64,000 bases of DNA from Phlebotomus papatasi (Eukaryota; Arthropoda; Insecta; Diptera; Psychodidae). How positions within the stretch are numbered: the first letter of the stretch is position 1; each line of letters starts with the position of its first letter. The stretch covers positions 84,888,712-84,952,711 of the forward strand of contig NC_077224.1 in NCBI RefSeq assembly GCF_024763615.1, read 5' to 3'. Positions 34,020 to 45,311 of the stretch are shown one piece after another. The notes under the pieces are model-generated. The model made no database searches, had not been told where the DNA came from, and saw nothing but the letters and a program-made list of their open reading frames with translations. The position numbers were made by a program, and so were the translations under genes.

Positions 34020-35060
34020 CTGTACTAAAATCTAAATTGATTTATTGATTTTGTCACTTATAGATCACAAGCTCCCTACATATTGGATCATTCCTTGCGA
34101 TACTTTTGTGATCAATTCTCCCTGAACATTTAATTGAAATACCTTTAATTGACATTTTTATTTGCTTATTATTATAAATTAACTCGAAACATTGGTGTCA
34201 GACGTGGGCTCTTCTAAGCTTTTGTCTGTTTTTTTTAAGGATTTATTGGATTTTCTCTTTCAGTAGCACATTTTTGGAAAAGTAATCCAATGCCTTGTCT
34301 TTGACTCTGGATTATTTCTCTCGCACTTCATGAATATTCGTCGATGGTTTGATTGGTAATTTCGGATGTAAATTGTGTCTGAAAAAAAAATGAATTCTTG
34401 CAAGTTCATATTTAATGAATTTATGGGCACGCATTTGGAGATAATGTTGAGAAAACTTTGGCATCGAAGGCCCGTGCATTGGCCTCTCTTCGTCTATTGG
34501 TAACATTTTGGGCTCACATGGCTCATTTCCATGGCAAAAAGTACGTGAATATGTATGATGTTGAGGACCTCGTTTCTGTTCAGCTGATTGGAGAAAGTCT
34601 GGACAATTTGAGAGTTCATTCAACTTGAGGTCTTTGAGTCACATCTAAATTGGTATTCATATCAGAGATTTGCGGATGGTTGGAAAGAAAAAAAAAGACA
34701 TTGGGCCTCTTTGTGTATTCTGGTGTGTGTCAAATAGGCCTAAAAAGGTGTGAGTTTTGAGAAAACTGTCTAAAAGATACGCAAAATCGTGTACATTTTG
34801 AGAAAACTGTAATTATAAACCTGTCCAGGTGAAAAATTGGTCAACAGACCGATTGAGAGTGTCTCGAGAAAGAGAGCCAAGTTGCTGTTTGGCTTCTTGA
34901 CTTCGAAAGGTTGAGGCTGACTTACTTCCTAATATGCAAAAATTAATTTATTGGATATTTTGCCAAAGGATAGAAACAACATGTCAAAAATTCATGGCGC
35001 CAAAATAGAAACAACTTCTATTTTTGGCGCGGTTTTTTTGCGGTTCCTCCCAAGAAAATT
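34020..35060. other. Intergenic DNA with one 103-codon minus frame
   Basis: Frame 34312-34623 (MNELSNCPDFLQSAEQKRG...) has an ATG but no recognisable domain, splice or poly(A) context. Treated as non-coding. Confidence 0.4.
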
Positions 35061-35066
35061 TCCTGG

Positions 35067-35110
35067 TTTTATTGCTCGAACTCTTGAGAGAGAGCAATGT
35101 ATATAATCCA
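35067..35110 (-). repeat. ~45-bp dispersed motif, copy
   Basis: On the minus strand, GGATTATATACATTGCTCTC then GAGTTCGAGCAATAAAA. The match with the 2507 and 24496 copies is close. Confidence 0.55.
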
Positions 35111-35451
35111 TGTATTCTTGTCGATGGACATTGAATACTTTATCCTTAGAATTTTCAAACTGAGGGATGTATTATATTTTTGTATTTCTCCGTGTTTTAG
35201 TCTGTGTTGGCTTAGAAACCAAAGTAGATAACAACCTCTGCTTTTCGTCGATACTACATAAATTAATATTCCTTATTTATTGACTGTGCTCAGTAATGCC
35301 CATACGAAAAGACAAAGTCAGACAAAAATCCAAGCCAAATTGGAAAATCAACTGAAAAAATCTAATGTGCAAGTTCACATATTCGCCGCTTTTGCGCTGG
35401 TTGTTCTTCCATTTCGAAATTTCGGTATTCTTTACACTTCAATCGTCATGC

Positions 35452-35700
35452 CTTCGGCACACTTTTTAGATCAGGAAAATTTCATGAAGCCTAATTTGAA
35501 CCCTTTGTTTCTTACAGATTTTGCATATGTCTGCCTCATTCTTTCGCTGTCTAAATTCGATTGAGCTAAATTGAATTTGGCGTGATGTTCAGAAGAAGAA
35601 GAAGAGTGCGAAAGAATGAGATTATCATATGCAAAACGTGTGAGAAAGAAAATGATTCGATTTTCGACTTCATGAAATTTTCCAGACCTAAAAGGTATGC
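35452..35700. mobile_element. TGGCTCCGGCACACC MITE copy
   Basis: TTCGGCACACTTTTTAGATC to GACCTAAAAGGTATGCCAG, with ATTCTTTCGC and GTGCGAAAGAATGAGA inner arms and a GAAGAAGAAGAG loop region. Diverged ends. Confidence 0.7.
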
Positions 35701-36639
35701 CAGTGCATCAACAACGTAAATTAATTTCAATGTCATTCAAATAAAAGTCCTTTTCATGAACTTGCAGTCACTTATGTACAACTCGTAGGTTTGAATTTTC
35801 GAAATTCCAACGGGATTGTAGGTAAGTCCTCTCTGATATATTTTCGAATCGGTACAATATAAACATCAACAGGATAGAGCTTTCGAATCTCCAATCGTTA
35901 ATGTTATTACTGAACGCAAGAATTGTGTCTCTGGTGTTCACAATCAGAGTTTGTTTCACCAGAAGTGTCTGGGCTTAAAAAGTTCGAAATATTCAAGCTG
36001 AATTTGGAATATTCAAAATAATTTTTTACGCAAGGTTGTGAAAATTAATTAAATGCCATACCAAGAATCTGTTAAAAAAAATAACTCAATTATTATGATG
36101 GGAATGGTCGTAGCTTTGCCTTTTATCAAAGAAAATTGTAAAACTGACTCTCCTTTTGAGACAGTTTGAGGTTTGAGGCAGTTCGAAATTCGAAAAACTA
36201 CATTAGCCTCCTAGCAGAATTTTCAAAAAGTCAAAGCGTCTATCCTTTGGCTTTTGAAACTGTTTTTCGAATGCTCCACTTTCTGGTTGTGAACAGAAAT
36301 TAGATTACAAGTCAATTCAACAAACCAATAATGGCAAAACTTAAAAAAAACAAATTTTAAGTGTTTTTTTCTTATTCAAGATTCATTCGCCCAAAACTAG
36401 GCAAGTTTTTGAACAAATGGATGTTGAAATAAAATCATTCAAACCTCTGATAAAACTAACAAAAATGTTTGTCTACATTGATCTACTTTTAACAAATCAG
36501 ACAATTCTGGTATTGATTAGCAAACCTTTTGTTGCTTTTAATATAAGAAGTAACTTCCTCTTGACAATATTCCGACAACAAACTATTTTTGCTGTGAAAG
36601 AGAAGGTTGCTGATATAATGAGCCCAAACAGAAGTAGAT

Positions 36640-37030
36640 TTTGATTCTTCAATAGTGTCTTGGGTAAAAGGTAAATGGAACTTTATTTGCACAAAAAGTC
36701 GTTGAAGTTCGAAGAATTCAAATTCAATTTGGAATTTTCATACTAAATTTTCGAACAAGGTGGGGAAAATTTATCAAATATCACACTAATAAGTTCGCAA
36801 AAGAGTTACTCAGTGATTATGGAGTGATTAAGTAATGGGACAGGAAGAGTAAGCGTCGTTGTTCTGTTTTATTCCTCACAACAATATGAAGACCGTCACA
36901 TTTTGACACTTGAGCGCTTCGAAATTCGAACAGGATGTATCTCAGCCACCTTGCGGAATTACCTAAAAGTAAGAAAGTCTCTTTTTTGGAACTTCAAATA
37001 GATTTTCGAATTTCAAGATCTACACGGAAA
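36640..37030 (+). repeat. Dispersed repeat paired with 27780-28115
   Basis: AAAGGTAAATGGAACTTTAT, TTGCACAAAAAGTCGTTGAA, then CTTCAAATAGATTTTCGAAT. It ends just before the LINE insertion. Confidence 0.6.
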
Positions 37031-37059
37031 GAATTTGTATAAGTTTGCCAAAAGGATGT

Positions 37060-39941
37060 GATTCTAAGCAAAATATATGATAAGCTGCTGCTGCTGCTGC
37101 TTCTGGACGAGGTGGGGCGTCGCTTCCTGGAAATGAAATTATTAATTCCGAATTTTTACTGGCTCATATAAATGCTAGGAGTTTATGGTGTCACATTGAT
37201 GAGGTGCGGCTCCTTCTATGTGACTTCAAGTTCTCGGCGCTGTGTGTGTCGGAGACGTGGTTGGATGATTCTGTATTGCTTGCTTCTGTTTCAGTGCCTG
37301 GCTATCGGCTTTTTCGGTGTGACAGAGTTTCTAGAAGAGGGGGCGGGGTTGCCATTTACCTCTCAGACGACTACAGTGCATCTGTTCATTCGTCTGGAGT
37401 TATTGGTCAGCTCGAGTACCTCTGTCTCACGGTCTCACTTCCTAATTCCACATATTCTTTTGTAATATGCGTCTGTTATTTTCCCCCTCCTGTTAATTCC
37501 ATGGAACCCTTGGAGGATTTGTTCGATCTATTAGCTCCATTCAGTTGCTATTTTATTTTGGGCGACTTCAATATTAATTTACTGGCATCCAACCGCAATT
37601 CATTATCTCTTTTTTCATTATTTCATGCTTTCTCCCTCACGTTTATCCCGTATTCAGCTACTCGTGGCGAGTCCCTTCTGGATTTGGCTATTTTGCCTCG
37701 CAATTGTGAGAGCTATATTCGCTCTTTTGGTCAGCATGGCTTGCCTGGGATCTCTGATCATGATTTAATTCAATTGTCCTTTTCCACTCCTAAAGTTGAC
37801 AAGTCTAACCAGTACAGGTTATCGAGAGATCTTAGGAGAGTTCATGTTGACTCTCTTCTCTCCGCTGCTGGGGAGATTGATTGGAGACTGGTGAACTCCC
37901 TGCCAACTGTAGATGAGCGTGTGGCGTTGCTTGATAGCTTTCTTGGCTATTTGTTTGATGAGCACGTCCCTCAGAGAAGAGTCCTAATGAGAAATCCGAG
38001 AACGCCTTGGATGACTCCGTACATACTTAGGGCAATACGTGACCGTGATGAGGCTTTTAGAGTCTGGAGGGCGTCTGGTCTGGCTACTGATGGTGCTGCT
38101 TTTAAGTGGCACCGTAACAGAGTCAAGAGACTCATTCGCGATGCCAAGTCGAGGTACTACCGAGGCCAGTTAGATCCCTCTCTTGACCCATCCCTTTTAT
38201 GGCGCAATATCGGCCATCTTGGCTTGAAGAAGTCATCTCAATCCGGTGTTGCTGACCCGGATGAGCTGAATTCTTACTTCTGCTCTGCGGCGCGTGCTGG
38301 GGCCTGCTCGATGCCCTCTCCATCTGGAGCTCTTCTTCCTGAGTTCAATTTCGTTGCTGTCTCTCCTCAAGTAGTTTATTCTGCTGTCATGAGGATGAAG
38401 TCGACATCTTCAGGTGTTGATGGCCTTCCTCTTGATTTTGTTCGCCTCTTGCTTCCGATTATTCTCCCCTGCCTCACGGAGCTGTATAATTTTATAATCA
38501 CTTCCTCCTCTTTCCCAGCTTCTTGGAAGATTGCTCTTGTGACACCTATACCGAAGGTGTCCAATCCCTCTTCTCCTTCAGATTTTAGGCCGATTAGCAT
38601 TCTGCCATCGCTTTCGAAACCACTCGAGTCTATTCTTCTCGATCAGATGACTCTGCATCTCGAGAGTAATAATCTCCTGTGTGAGTTCCAATCTGGGTTC
38701 CGCAAGAACCACAGCACTATAACTGCTCTCCTCAAAGTGGAGCATGATCTGGCGTTGGCGCTGGATAGGTCCATGTTTAGTGTTCTTATCCTCCTTGATT
38801 TCTCTAAAGCTTTTGACAGCATTCCGCACAGTCTGTTGTGCCATAAGTTAAAAGATCTCTTTGGGTTCACTGAATTTTCAGTGAAACTCATTAGTTCTTA
38901 TCTTGCGTCTCGATCGCAAATTGTGAGATCAGGTGAGAAATCATCAGCTGCCCTTCCTCTCACTCATGGGGTTCCTCAGGGCTCCATTTTGGGGCCAATT
39001 TTATTCTCGTTATTTATAAACGATCTCCCGCGTGTTCTTAGATACTGTGGGTATCATTTGTACGCTGATGACCTTCAGATTTACTGCTCTGGGGATGCAT
39101 GTCATTCATTTCATGCTTTTGATGCCATTAATGATGACCTTTCGAGAATCTATCAGTGGGCCAACCGCAATGGACTTGTTCTTAATCCGGCTAAATCTCA
39201 AGCTTTAATTATTCATACAAGGTGGAGGAATCCTGATCCTTACCCTTTATTTCTGGGGAATGAGGTTATTCCTTTCACTTCCAGAGTTAAGAATTTGGGA
39301 ATCATTTTCAATGAAACCCTTACTTGGACTGACCATGCAGCTGAGATTTGTAGAAAGGTTTTCCATACCTTGCGCACTCTTAGACGTCTCCAAGCCTTCA
39401 CACCACAGGGTACCAGGCTCCTACTTATTAGGTCCCTAATTATTCCTTTCTTCACCTATGGGGCTGAATTATTTTTCAGCTCCAGTGTTGAGACGAAGGA
39501 TCGCCTGAATAGGGCATTTAATTCTTGTGTGCGTTACGTTTTTGGGTTGCGCAAATACGATCATATTTCTCCTTGGGTTAACTCAATCCTAGGCCTTTCT
39601 CTTGTCCCTTATCTGCAGACTCGTGCTGTTGACTTTGTCTCTCGATTATTGTACACTGGTGGGCCAAGGTATCTCACGGAGTTTGTGATGACTGGATCAT
39701 CCACTAGGGCTTCGTGTCTCCGTGTGCCGGGTTCGGGGTGTCGCATTCTCCGCAATTCCCTTTTTGTAGAGGGAATTATTCTATGGAACAACTTACCGCG
39801 TGAGCGGAAGAGGGAGCTTATCCTCAGATTTGTGTCTACCACGCATTCCTTAAATCCCGCACAAACAATTGTTTAGGGAAATTCTTTGTACAGAGGACAG
39901 CTTGTCCTATTTATTTATCAATAAATTGAATTGAATTGAAT
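37060..39941 (+). mobile_element. CR1/L2-group LINE, 5' truncated, ORF2 intact
   Basis: Non-LTR retrotransposon bounded by the 8-bp direct repeat AAGGATGT (37052-37059 and 39942-39949), a plausible target-site duplication. The 3' end is an AATTGA-type short tandem repeat rather than poly(A), as in CR1/L2/Daphne/Kiri-like LINEs. No ORF1 is present and the 5' end is cut near the start of the endonuclease domain. The undamaged long frame and matching duplications indicate a fairly recent insertion. The exact clade is inferred from the tail and the C-terminal LWNNLP motif. Confidence 0.88.
37084..39876 (+). CDS. LINE ORF2: APE endonuclease + reverse transcriptase
   Basis: Open frame of 930 codons from just after an in-frame TAA (37081-37083) to TAG at 39874. 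No convincing Met start is visible, consistent with 5' truncation. Order of motifs: LAHINARSL (from 37159), SETWLDD (37249), GDFNIN (37561) and SDHDLI (37753) of the apurinic-type endonuclease. Then RT motifs: FRPISILPSLSK, SGFRKNHST, LLDFSKAFDSI (from 38791), GVPQGSILGPILFSLFINDL (38968) and the catalytic YADD (39061-39072). The C-terminal domain ends WNNLPRERKR. The frame starts in a (GCT)6 run encoding alanines. In living members this protein nicks the target and reverse-transcribes the element RNA; here it may lack a few N-terminal residues. Confidence 0.93.
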   Translation, partial: AAAAAASGRGGASLPGNEIINSEFLLAHINARSLWCHIDEVRLLLCDFKFSALCVSETWLDDSVLLASVSVPGYRLFRCDRVSRRGGGVAIYLSDDYSASVHSSGVIGQLEYLCLTVSLPNSTYSFVICVCYFPPPVNSMEPLEDLFDLLAPFSCYFILGDFNINLLASNRNSLSLFSLFHAFSLTFIPYSATRGESLLDLAILPRNCESYIRSFGQHGLPGISDHDLIQLSFSTPKVDKSNQYRLSRDLRRVHVDSLLSAAGEIDWRLVNSLPTVDERVALLDSFLGYLFDEHVPQRRVLMRNPRTPWMTPYILRAIRDRDEAFRVWRASGLATDGAAFKWHRNRVKRLIRDAKSRYYRGQLDPSLDPSLLWRNIGHLGLKKSSQSGVADPDELNSYFCSAARAGACSMPSPSGALLPEFNFVAVSPQVVYSAVMRMKSTSSGVDGLPLDFVRLLLPIILPCLTELYNFIITSSSFPASWKIALVTPIPKVSNPSSPSDFRPISILPSLSKPLESILLDQMTLHLESNNLLCEFQSGFRKNHSTITALLKVEHDLALALDRSMFSVLILLDFSKAFDSIPHSLLCHKLKDLFGFTEFSVKLISSYLASRSQIVRSGEKSSAALPLTHGVPQGSILGPILFSLFINDLPRVLRYCGYHLYADDLQIYCSGDACHSFHAFDAINDDLSRIYQWANRNGLVLNPAKSQALIIHTRWRNPDPYPLFLGNEVIPFTSRVKNLGIIFNETLTWTDHAAEICRKVFHTLRTLRRLQAFTPQGTRLLLIRSLIIPFFTYGAELFFSSSVETKDRLNRAFNSCVRYVFGLRKYDHISPWVNSILGLSLVPYLQTRAVDFVSRLLYTGGPRYLTEFVMTGSSTRASCLRVPGSGCRILRNSLFVEGIILWNNLPRERKRELILRFVSTTHSLNPAQTIV

Positions 39942-40247
39942 AAGGATGTCAAATTCATGTTCAACAAGATCTTGTTTGAACTTTATCAGAAAAATACTGT
40001 CATTCTCACAAAATGCGGAGGAAAAAGATTGAAACATCGTCATAATGAACTTTTTTGACAGACTTTTGACATAAAGTTGTTAGGCATAAATAGACTTATA
40101 GTGATCGTCTGGAATATTTAACTTGTAAAATTCGGTGGTAAAGAACATTTTTGCAAAAGACCTGTAATCGATGATCCTAATCTCTCAGCTTATGACAATT
40201 TGGATAAATATTTTTGAGGATCAGCCTGAGTGTTTTTGGGACTGTTA

Positions 40248-40455
40248 CACGGGCTTCAGACCTAAGGCTTAGTCATATGGCTTAATTTGTTCTAATTTTT
40301 TATCAATCAGGATTTTTTGGGAAAATTTTACTTAATATTTGATTATTATTATAAATTACCTGTTAGGCTCCCAAAAAAAAAACAATAAAATTGCTCGCTA
40401 TTTAGAATTCTAAAACCTTCGGGAACTGGGCTAAACCTCTAGTCTGAAGACCGCT
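40248..40455. mobile_element. CGGGCTTCAGACCTAAGG MITE, complete copy
   Basis: CACGGGCTTCAGACCTAAGG left, CCTCTAGTCTGAAGACCGCT right, TTA on both sides (40245-40247, 40456-40458). 208 bp. Internal AATTTTATTG and TTTTTATCAATCAGGATTTT blocks recur in the other copies. Confidence 0.75.
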
Positions 40456-40510
40456 TTACGGCGCGCAACGTGTCTAATGACGAAAACGAGAAGTTTGAAA
40501 TTCAAAAAGA

Positions 40511-40536
40511 CCCGATTGAGCGAAAGTCTACTGTAT
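40511..40536. mobile_element. pogo-like MITE right end, fragment
   Basis: CGATTGAGCGAAAGTCTACT followed by GTATA matches the terminus of the 29.2-29.5 kb element. No left end recognised. Confidence 0.45.
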
Positions 40537-40539
40537 ATC

Positions 40540-41800
40540 ATAAAGGATTTTTCAAGATCAAACGACAAGGGCCTTATAAATTGTGTATTTCATAACCGAT
40601 TTAACAAAAATGATATTCATTTGAAAGGTCTTGCGACTCTGAACAATTCTAAACCCATTTCAACCTGGATCTTCCTTATATCCAGTATAATAGTTATATT
40701 CGATTGTGGAATGGTTTTGGGAAGATCGCTTATGAACCAATTTAAATGGAACTCATGAACTCAAGCACTCTGCGAATTCTCCATCATTGTTATTTTTTAA
40801 TCATAACACATGCAAATTTGGCGGAATAAATCAGAAGAAAAACGCAAACAGTCAAGTTTTCCTGCTGCCTGACTTCCTGAATAATCTGGTATTCAAGCTG
40901 AGTTTAATGTCAATTTGCAGATTCTTATCATTTAAATATTGTCTCGACATGATGTTTGTTTCACAAGATTAATCAACCAATTGACTGTCCAATTAATTCA
41001 CCACGATTCCTTCCTCAACCCAAAAATTTATAACCAAATTCAGAAGTTGATAAGGGCCTGTGCACGTGAAGAAAATTTCTGGACATTTTTTTTTTAATTT
41101 TTAATTTTTGAGGTTGAGAAGAAAGAAAACCTTCTTTGAGGTGAAATTCATTGGGACACGCGGTGCATCTATAATGAAGCAAAAGGTCTCTTCTGACCAT
41201 TGGGAAAACCTCAGGCATCTCTCTTGGGGTCAGTCCAAGAAACGGTGTTCAAGTGAAAATGGACATTGACACCAAGATGACTTTTTTGTTACCACTTCTT
41301 ATTTACAATCGCATTTCATTGCTAAAGGAGATTGTAAAGAGATTGGATGTGTAATTTTTTTTCTGAACAATCTTTCGAGGTGGAGTATCTTGGAGGGGTC
41401 ATTGCCATCATTAATTTCTAAGTTGACCACTCTCTTTGCACCAAAATCAAGAAATCGGTATTTGTATCAAATTTTCCAGATGAAACTGCCATTTTTCCAC
41501 TAATCGATTTAATGCAAATTTCGTCAAAACATCAGTTAAACTAGCTACTGTTTTGAAAAGACTTTCTTTTAACACTTGTTGGACTCCAGTGAAAAAATTG
41601 AGATAAAATTCATTAAGAAAAAATTATTGGAGTCATGGTAATTTGCTTCGAAGTTCTGAGATTTAGAAAATTGATACACTTTAAGATTAAAGAATTTTTT
41701 CTAATCTAATGGAAAGATTCTAAGTTCTATAAGTTGATACATTTGAAAACACACGAAATAAACAACAGAAATCCATCAAAGAAGCAAAATTAATAAAATT
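40540..41800. other. AT-rich intergenic DNA
   Basis: No supported gene. Several short frames lack any motif. Confidence 0.5.
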
Positions 41801-41802
41801 TG

Positions 41803-41995
41803 TAATTTCGGACAACGCGAAATTCCGGACAAACTAAGTTAGGGTTCGGACAACCTATTTAAACTCAATAAAAAATGAATAAAACAATTTTTAATGTACT
41901 CTAAAATTTCTTAGTTAATAAATTACTACTTGGTTACCAATATCCCAACTTCCTAATTGAGTTTTTTGAATCTTCACGTTGCGTTGTCCGAAATT
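41803..41995. mobile_element. TTCCGGACAACG MITE, second copy
   Basis: Left AATTTCGGACAACGCGAAAT plus TCCGGACAAAC, right CACGTTGCGTTGTCCGAAAT. Same structure as in fu intron 3. Confidence 0.65.
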
Positions 41996-42984
41996 CTAAA
42001 CAAAGAATTTTGGCTATCCAACATGAATAGCAATTGTTTAAATAAGGAAATCTCACATAAATATTGCAAACCCAAGTTCAATTCCGATTCCAGTTTATAT
42101 TTTTTAAAGATTTTCAAGTTTTTAATATTTAATTTTTTAACAATTTATTTTATTTAATTGAAATACACATGTCTAGAAACTGAACTAACAATATAAATAC
42201 TGCATATAGCTTTTCAGGCAGTAATTAATTTGGTAATGTGCTACAGTATTAATAATAATAACTGGAGTACTGGACCAATAAATTCGTAATAGCCCAGAAA
42301 CTAAAAAAAAACTCAAAGCTGGACCCCAGTAGTTACTAGACCTAATAATTACCTTGCTCATCCCAATAAGCAAAACTTGACCAAATCGACGAAAATAAAT
42401 CGAAATCTTCGAGTCTGTGAGCGTATTTCGACAATATTTTGTCCAATTTTCGAATTGGTCAGAAAATGCTCTTTAGGATTTGCCTAAATTACTGAAACAT
42501 ACAGTGGGTGTCAAAAGTTTGTTGTCTCATGTATGTTCGGGAAACCAGGTGCAAAAAATGATAGAAAAAATTACTTTTTAAAATTTTTCTTTTTGCAAAT
42601 TAGTAGCCTGTTATCCGTAGATCTTACTTATATATTTCGAAAAAATTATTGCATTTTATTTCATATAAAAAATTATTGTTTTACAATAGTTGTTCATTTT
42701 TGAAAAATCAAAAGTTTGTTGCCTCATTTGAATAGTTACTCAAAAGGGTCAAAAACATGCAACTGACTTAAAATAAACCAAGCGTATTGTATCAAATGAC
42801 ATATCATTTGAGAGTCCAATAGTGCGTTTGGACATTTCTAAAGTTGTATATGATAAATACATGTGTTTAAAAGTGATAATAAATAACAAGAAATAATCTG
42901 TTTTTTGATCATACATAATTTAGGTTAAAATGGCATGTTAGACGGAGTTAAAAAGTGAGAAGTCTAACTAATCCTATCTACTAC

Positions 42985-43735
42985 CTGTGATCAGTGAAGA
43001 CCATTCTTAAATGCTAGAATTCAGTAATATTATAGAAAATTCTAGCAGTCAAGGATGGTCTTCACCGTGCAGACTTAATGGGTAAGATCGATGAAGACCA
43101 TTCTTAAGTTTTTTTCTTACTTATTAAGTTCTTAAAGAATTTTCTTTAATTCTAGCATTTAAGGATGGTCTTCACCGTTCAGAAGTGGTAAGTAAGATCG
43201 GTGAAGACCGTCCTTAAGTGCTAGAATGAAAGAGAAACTTATAAAGGGCAGGGTAGCAAAATCACTTTTAGGGCTTGGATGGCCGTCACCCACATCTACG
43301 GTACCCTGAACCTGAAGCTACATCAATACCCTAATTTACGATATTTAATTCTGCAGTAAAGCCACTTTTTTATTGCATGGAAGCCACGGATTACTCTCTG
43401 CACTCCTAAGGGTAGTAATTGATCGGACAGGGTGTATTTCTTACAGACGTGTGGACTTTCCGACTCATATTCGTACAATGGTTTTTAACTCTCCGATAAC
43501 TGGACGATTGGGGATGAAAATGATACATAAAAACCTATTTGAAAGGAGTTTTCAGAATTTTTCAAGTGTTTGACAGCTGTCATCTGGATGTGCGAGAGCT
43601 GAGTATATCGTAGGTGCGAGTGACTTTGCGCCCCTGCTCTTCGTAAGCTTTTCTTAAGAACTTAAGGAAAATCTTTACCGATCTTCACCTCGGCTGAACG
43701 GTGAAACTATCCTTAAGTGTTAGAATTAACAGACG
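42985..43735. repeat. CGGTGAAGACCATCCTTAAG inverted repeat cluster
   Basis: Two complete hairpins (42990-43070, 43087-43182) with arms GTGAAGACCATTCTTAA and TTAAGGATGGTCTTCACCG, then a single arm at 43199-43228 and diverged arms at 43680-43735. AT-rich unique sequence in between. Confidence 0.65.
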
Positions 43736-43867
43736 TGAGTATCCAAGAAACAAAACAGCTGCCTTATAAAACCAAGTATTAGACAAGCCTTTTAGCCCTT
43801 TTAGTGAACTTTTAAAAGATTGAGAATTTTCTGTTGAAATTCCTATAAAAACTCTTAAGATTCTTAA

Positions 43868-44067
43868 TGCGGTCGTTAGACCAAAGGTTTAGCTCAATTC
43901 CAGAAGGTTTCAAAATCCTAAATAATTATGAATTTTATTGGTTTTTCAGAATATGATCATTTGTCCTTAACGAACCAATCTTGAGTCCCAATTTTCCAAA
44001 AATTCTTGATTGATAAAAAATTAAAGAAGTTAAACCGTATGGCTAAGCCTTAGATCTGAAGCCCGTA
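43868..44067. mobile_element. CGGGCTTCAGACCTAAGG MITE copy
   Basis: TGCGGTCGTTAGACCAAAGG left, TTAGATCTGAAGCCCGTA right, TAA flanks on both sides. 200 bp. Confidence 0.72.
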
Positions 44068-44819
44068 TAAGAGTGCACCACTTTACTTATAGTAATCTCA
44101 GTGATGGAACCAAGAGCTTATAAACTTAGAGATTATAATGATTTTTGGTTTTATAACGCCTTCTTATAGAATTCTTCAAGACTATTATTAAGAAAAACTT
44201 GTTTCTTGTACGTCAATAATCAAACTTATTTTGAAGTTTATTCGGTTGCAAACGGTTTTACAAACCCCTGAATTAAAGAAAAGCTTAAGAAAGGTTGGAG
44301 TGCAAACTACGGTATTTATGAAACGAAAGGAATTATTCGCTGTTCATTAGCATTCTTTGAGGTTCGACAAGTGTTGAAAATTTCGATACCCTCTCACAAT
44401 TTTACTGTGGCAACATAAAATTGATGTTTATTCGATTTCCATTTAACCAAAAATTTACTTTTTCGTAAACATAAATTGGAAGGTGGTCATGCCAGATAAG
44501 AAGAAATTTAAGAGAAAATATTTCGTCCAACTTTTTAGGATTAAAAAAAATCTTATTGTAAAATATAAATTCTAGATTTTAAGTATCACAAAATTTTTTT
44601 AATTATTTCTATAAATTCTTCTGCAAACCCCCTGTGCTTTGAAGTTTTAAAGAGTATGATCTTTCCCGTGGAGATCGTATAAATTGTGGTGTATGTAGCA
44701 ACCAGAAGAGTCGATCATGTAAAACATTTCGCCGATTGTCCAATAAATAACTGTATACAACAAGCGAATCAACATTGGGTCAATGAACTTATACGCGAGA
44801 ATCGCCCCCCGCCAAACGA

Positions 44820-45311
44820 CCTATATATATCATCCGCGAATGTGGAACACTAGGTGACAGCTGATCGAAAGGCACAACACAAACGTGAAACGCGACGAGA
44901 TCGAGAAGAAAACAGAAGGACATAGAAGAAGTTGACTATCGAGTCATTTGGTCAGACTTTCCAAAGTAATCTTGGGCACAAGATCGTGCATGATGATGGA
45001 CTAAAGTTGGGACTTTTCAGGGTATTTTTCGCTGTTGAGAGAAATTTTTGAATATACACAAGAGACCCAGAAGAGATCTTCCGGGCAAATTTTTGCCGGG
45101 GCTCTCACTGTGTCAGACAACATCTTATGGACAAAAAGGTAGTTTAACTAAAGCAAAAAAAGAAATAAAAGAATTGTCCAAGATTGTGATCGAGCACGAT
45201 CACCTTTCTACTTTCATCAATGATCGTCACCGCAACCCAGTTGATGATGTATCAAAGAGAAATATTGTTAGTTTCTCAGTTCATTCAACCCGCGAGATCA
45301 CAAGCACATAA
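44820..45311 (+). other. GC-richer island with possible transcribed leader
   Basis: TATATATA at 44822-44829, then a GC-richer purine-rich stretch (GTGAAACGCGACGAGATCGA) and an 87-codon open frame (45048-45311) without an ATG start. It could be a promoter/5' leader or a retroelement edge. Neither is established. Confidence 0.2.

Noticed and set aside
35280..35564. 94-codon plus frame
   Set aside because: Its second half runs into the MITE at 35452-35700 and the first half shows no domain or promoter.
37084..37101. (GCT)6 microsatellite as an independent locus
   Set aside because: It lies inside the LINE boundaries set by the AAGGATGT duplication and is read in frame, so it belongs to the element.
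38132..39842. Several minus-strand frames of 63-88 codons
   Set aside because: Shadows of the LINE ORF2 on the opposite strand.
42500..42740. Possible mariner end (CAGTGGGTGTCAAAAGTTTG)
   Set aside because: Only one orientation is present; a second CAAAAGTTTGTTG word at 42708-42722 is direct, not inverted, so no element could be bounded.
44640..44860. Possible solo LTR (TATAAA, AATAAA, TGTAGCAACC start)
   Set aside because: No second LTR, primer-binding site, TG...CA boundary pair or target duplication could be found.
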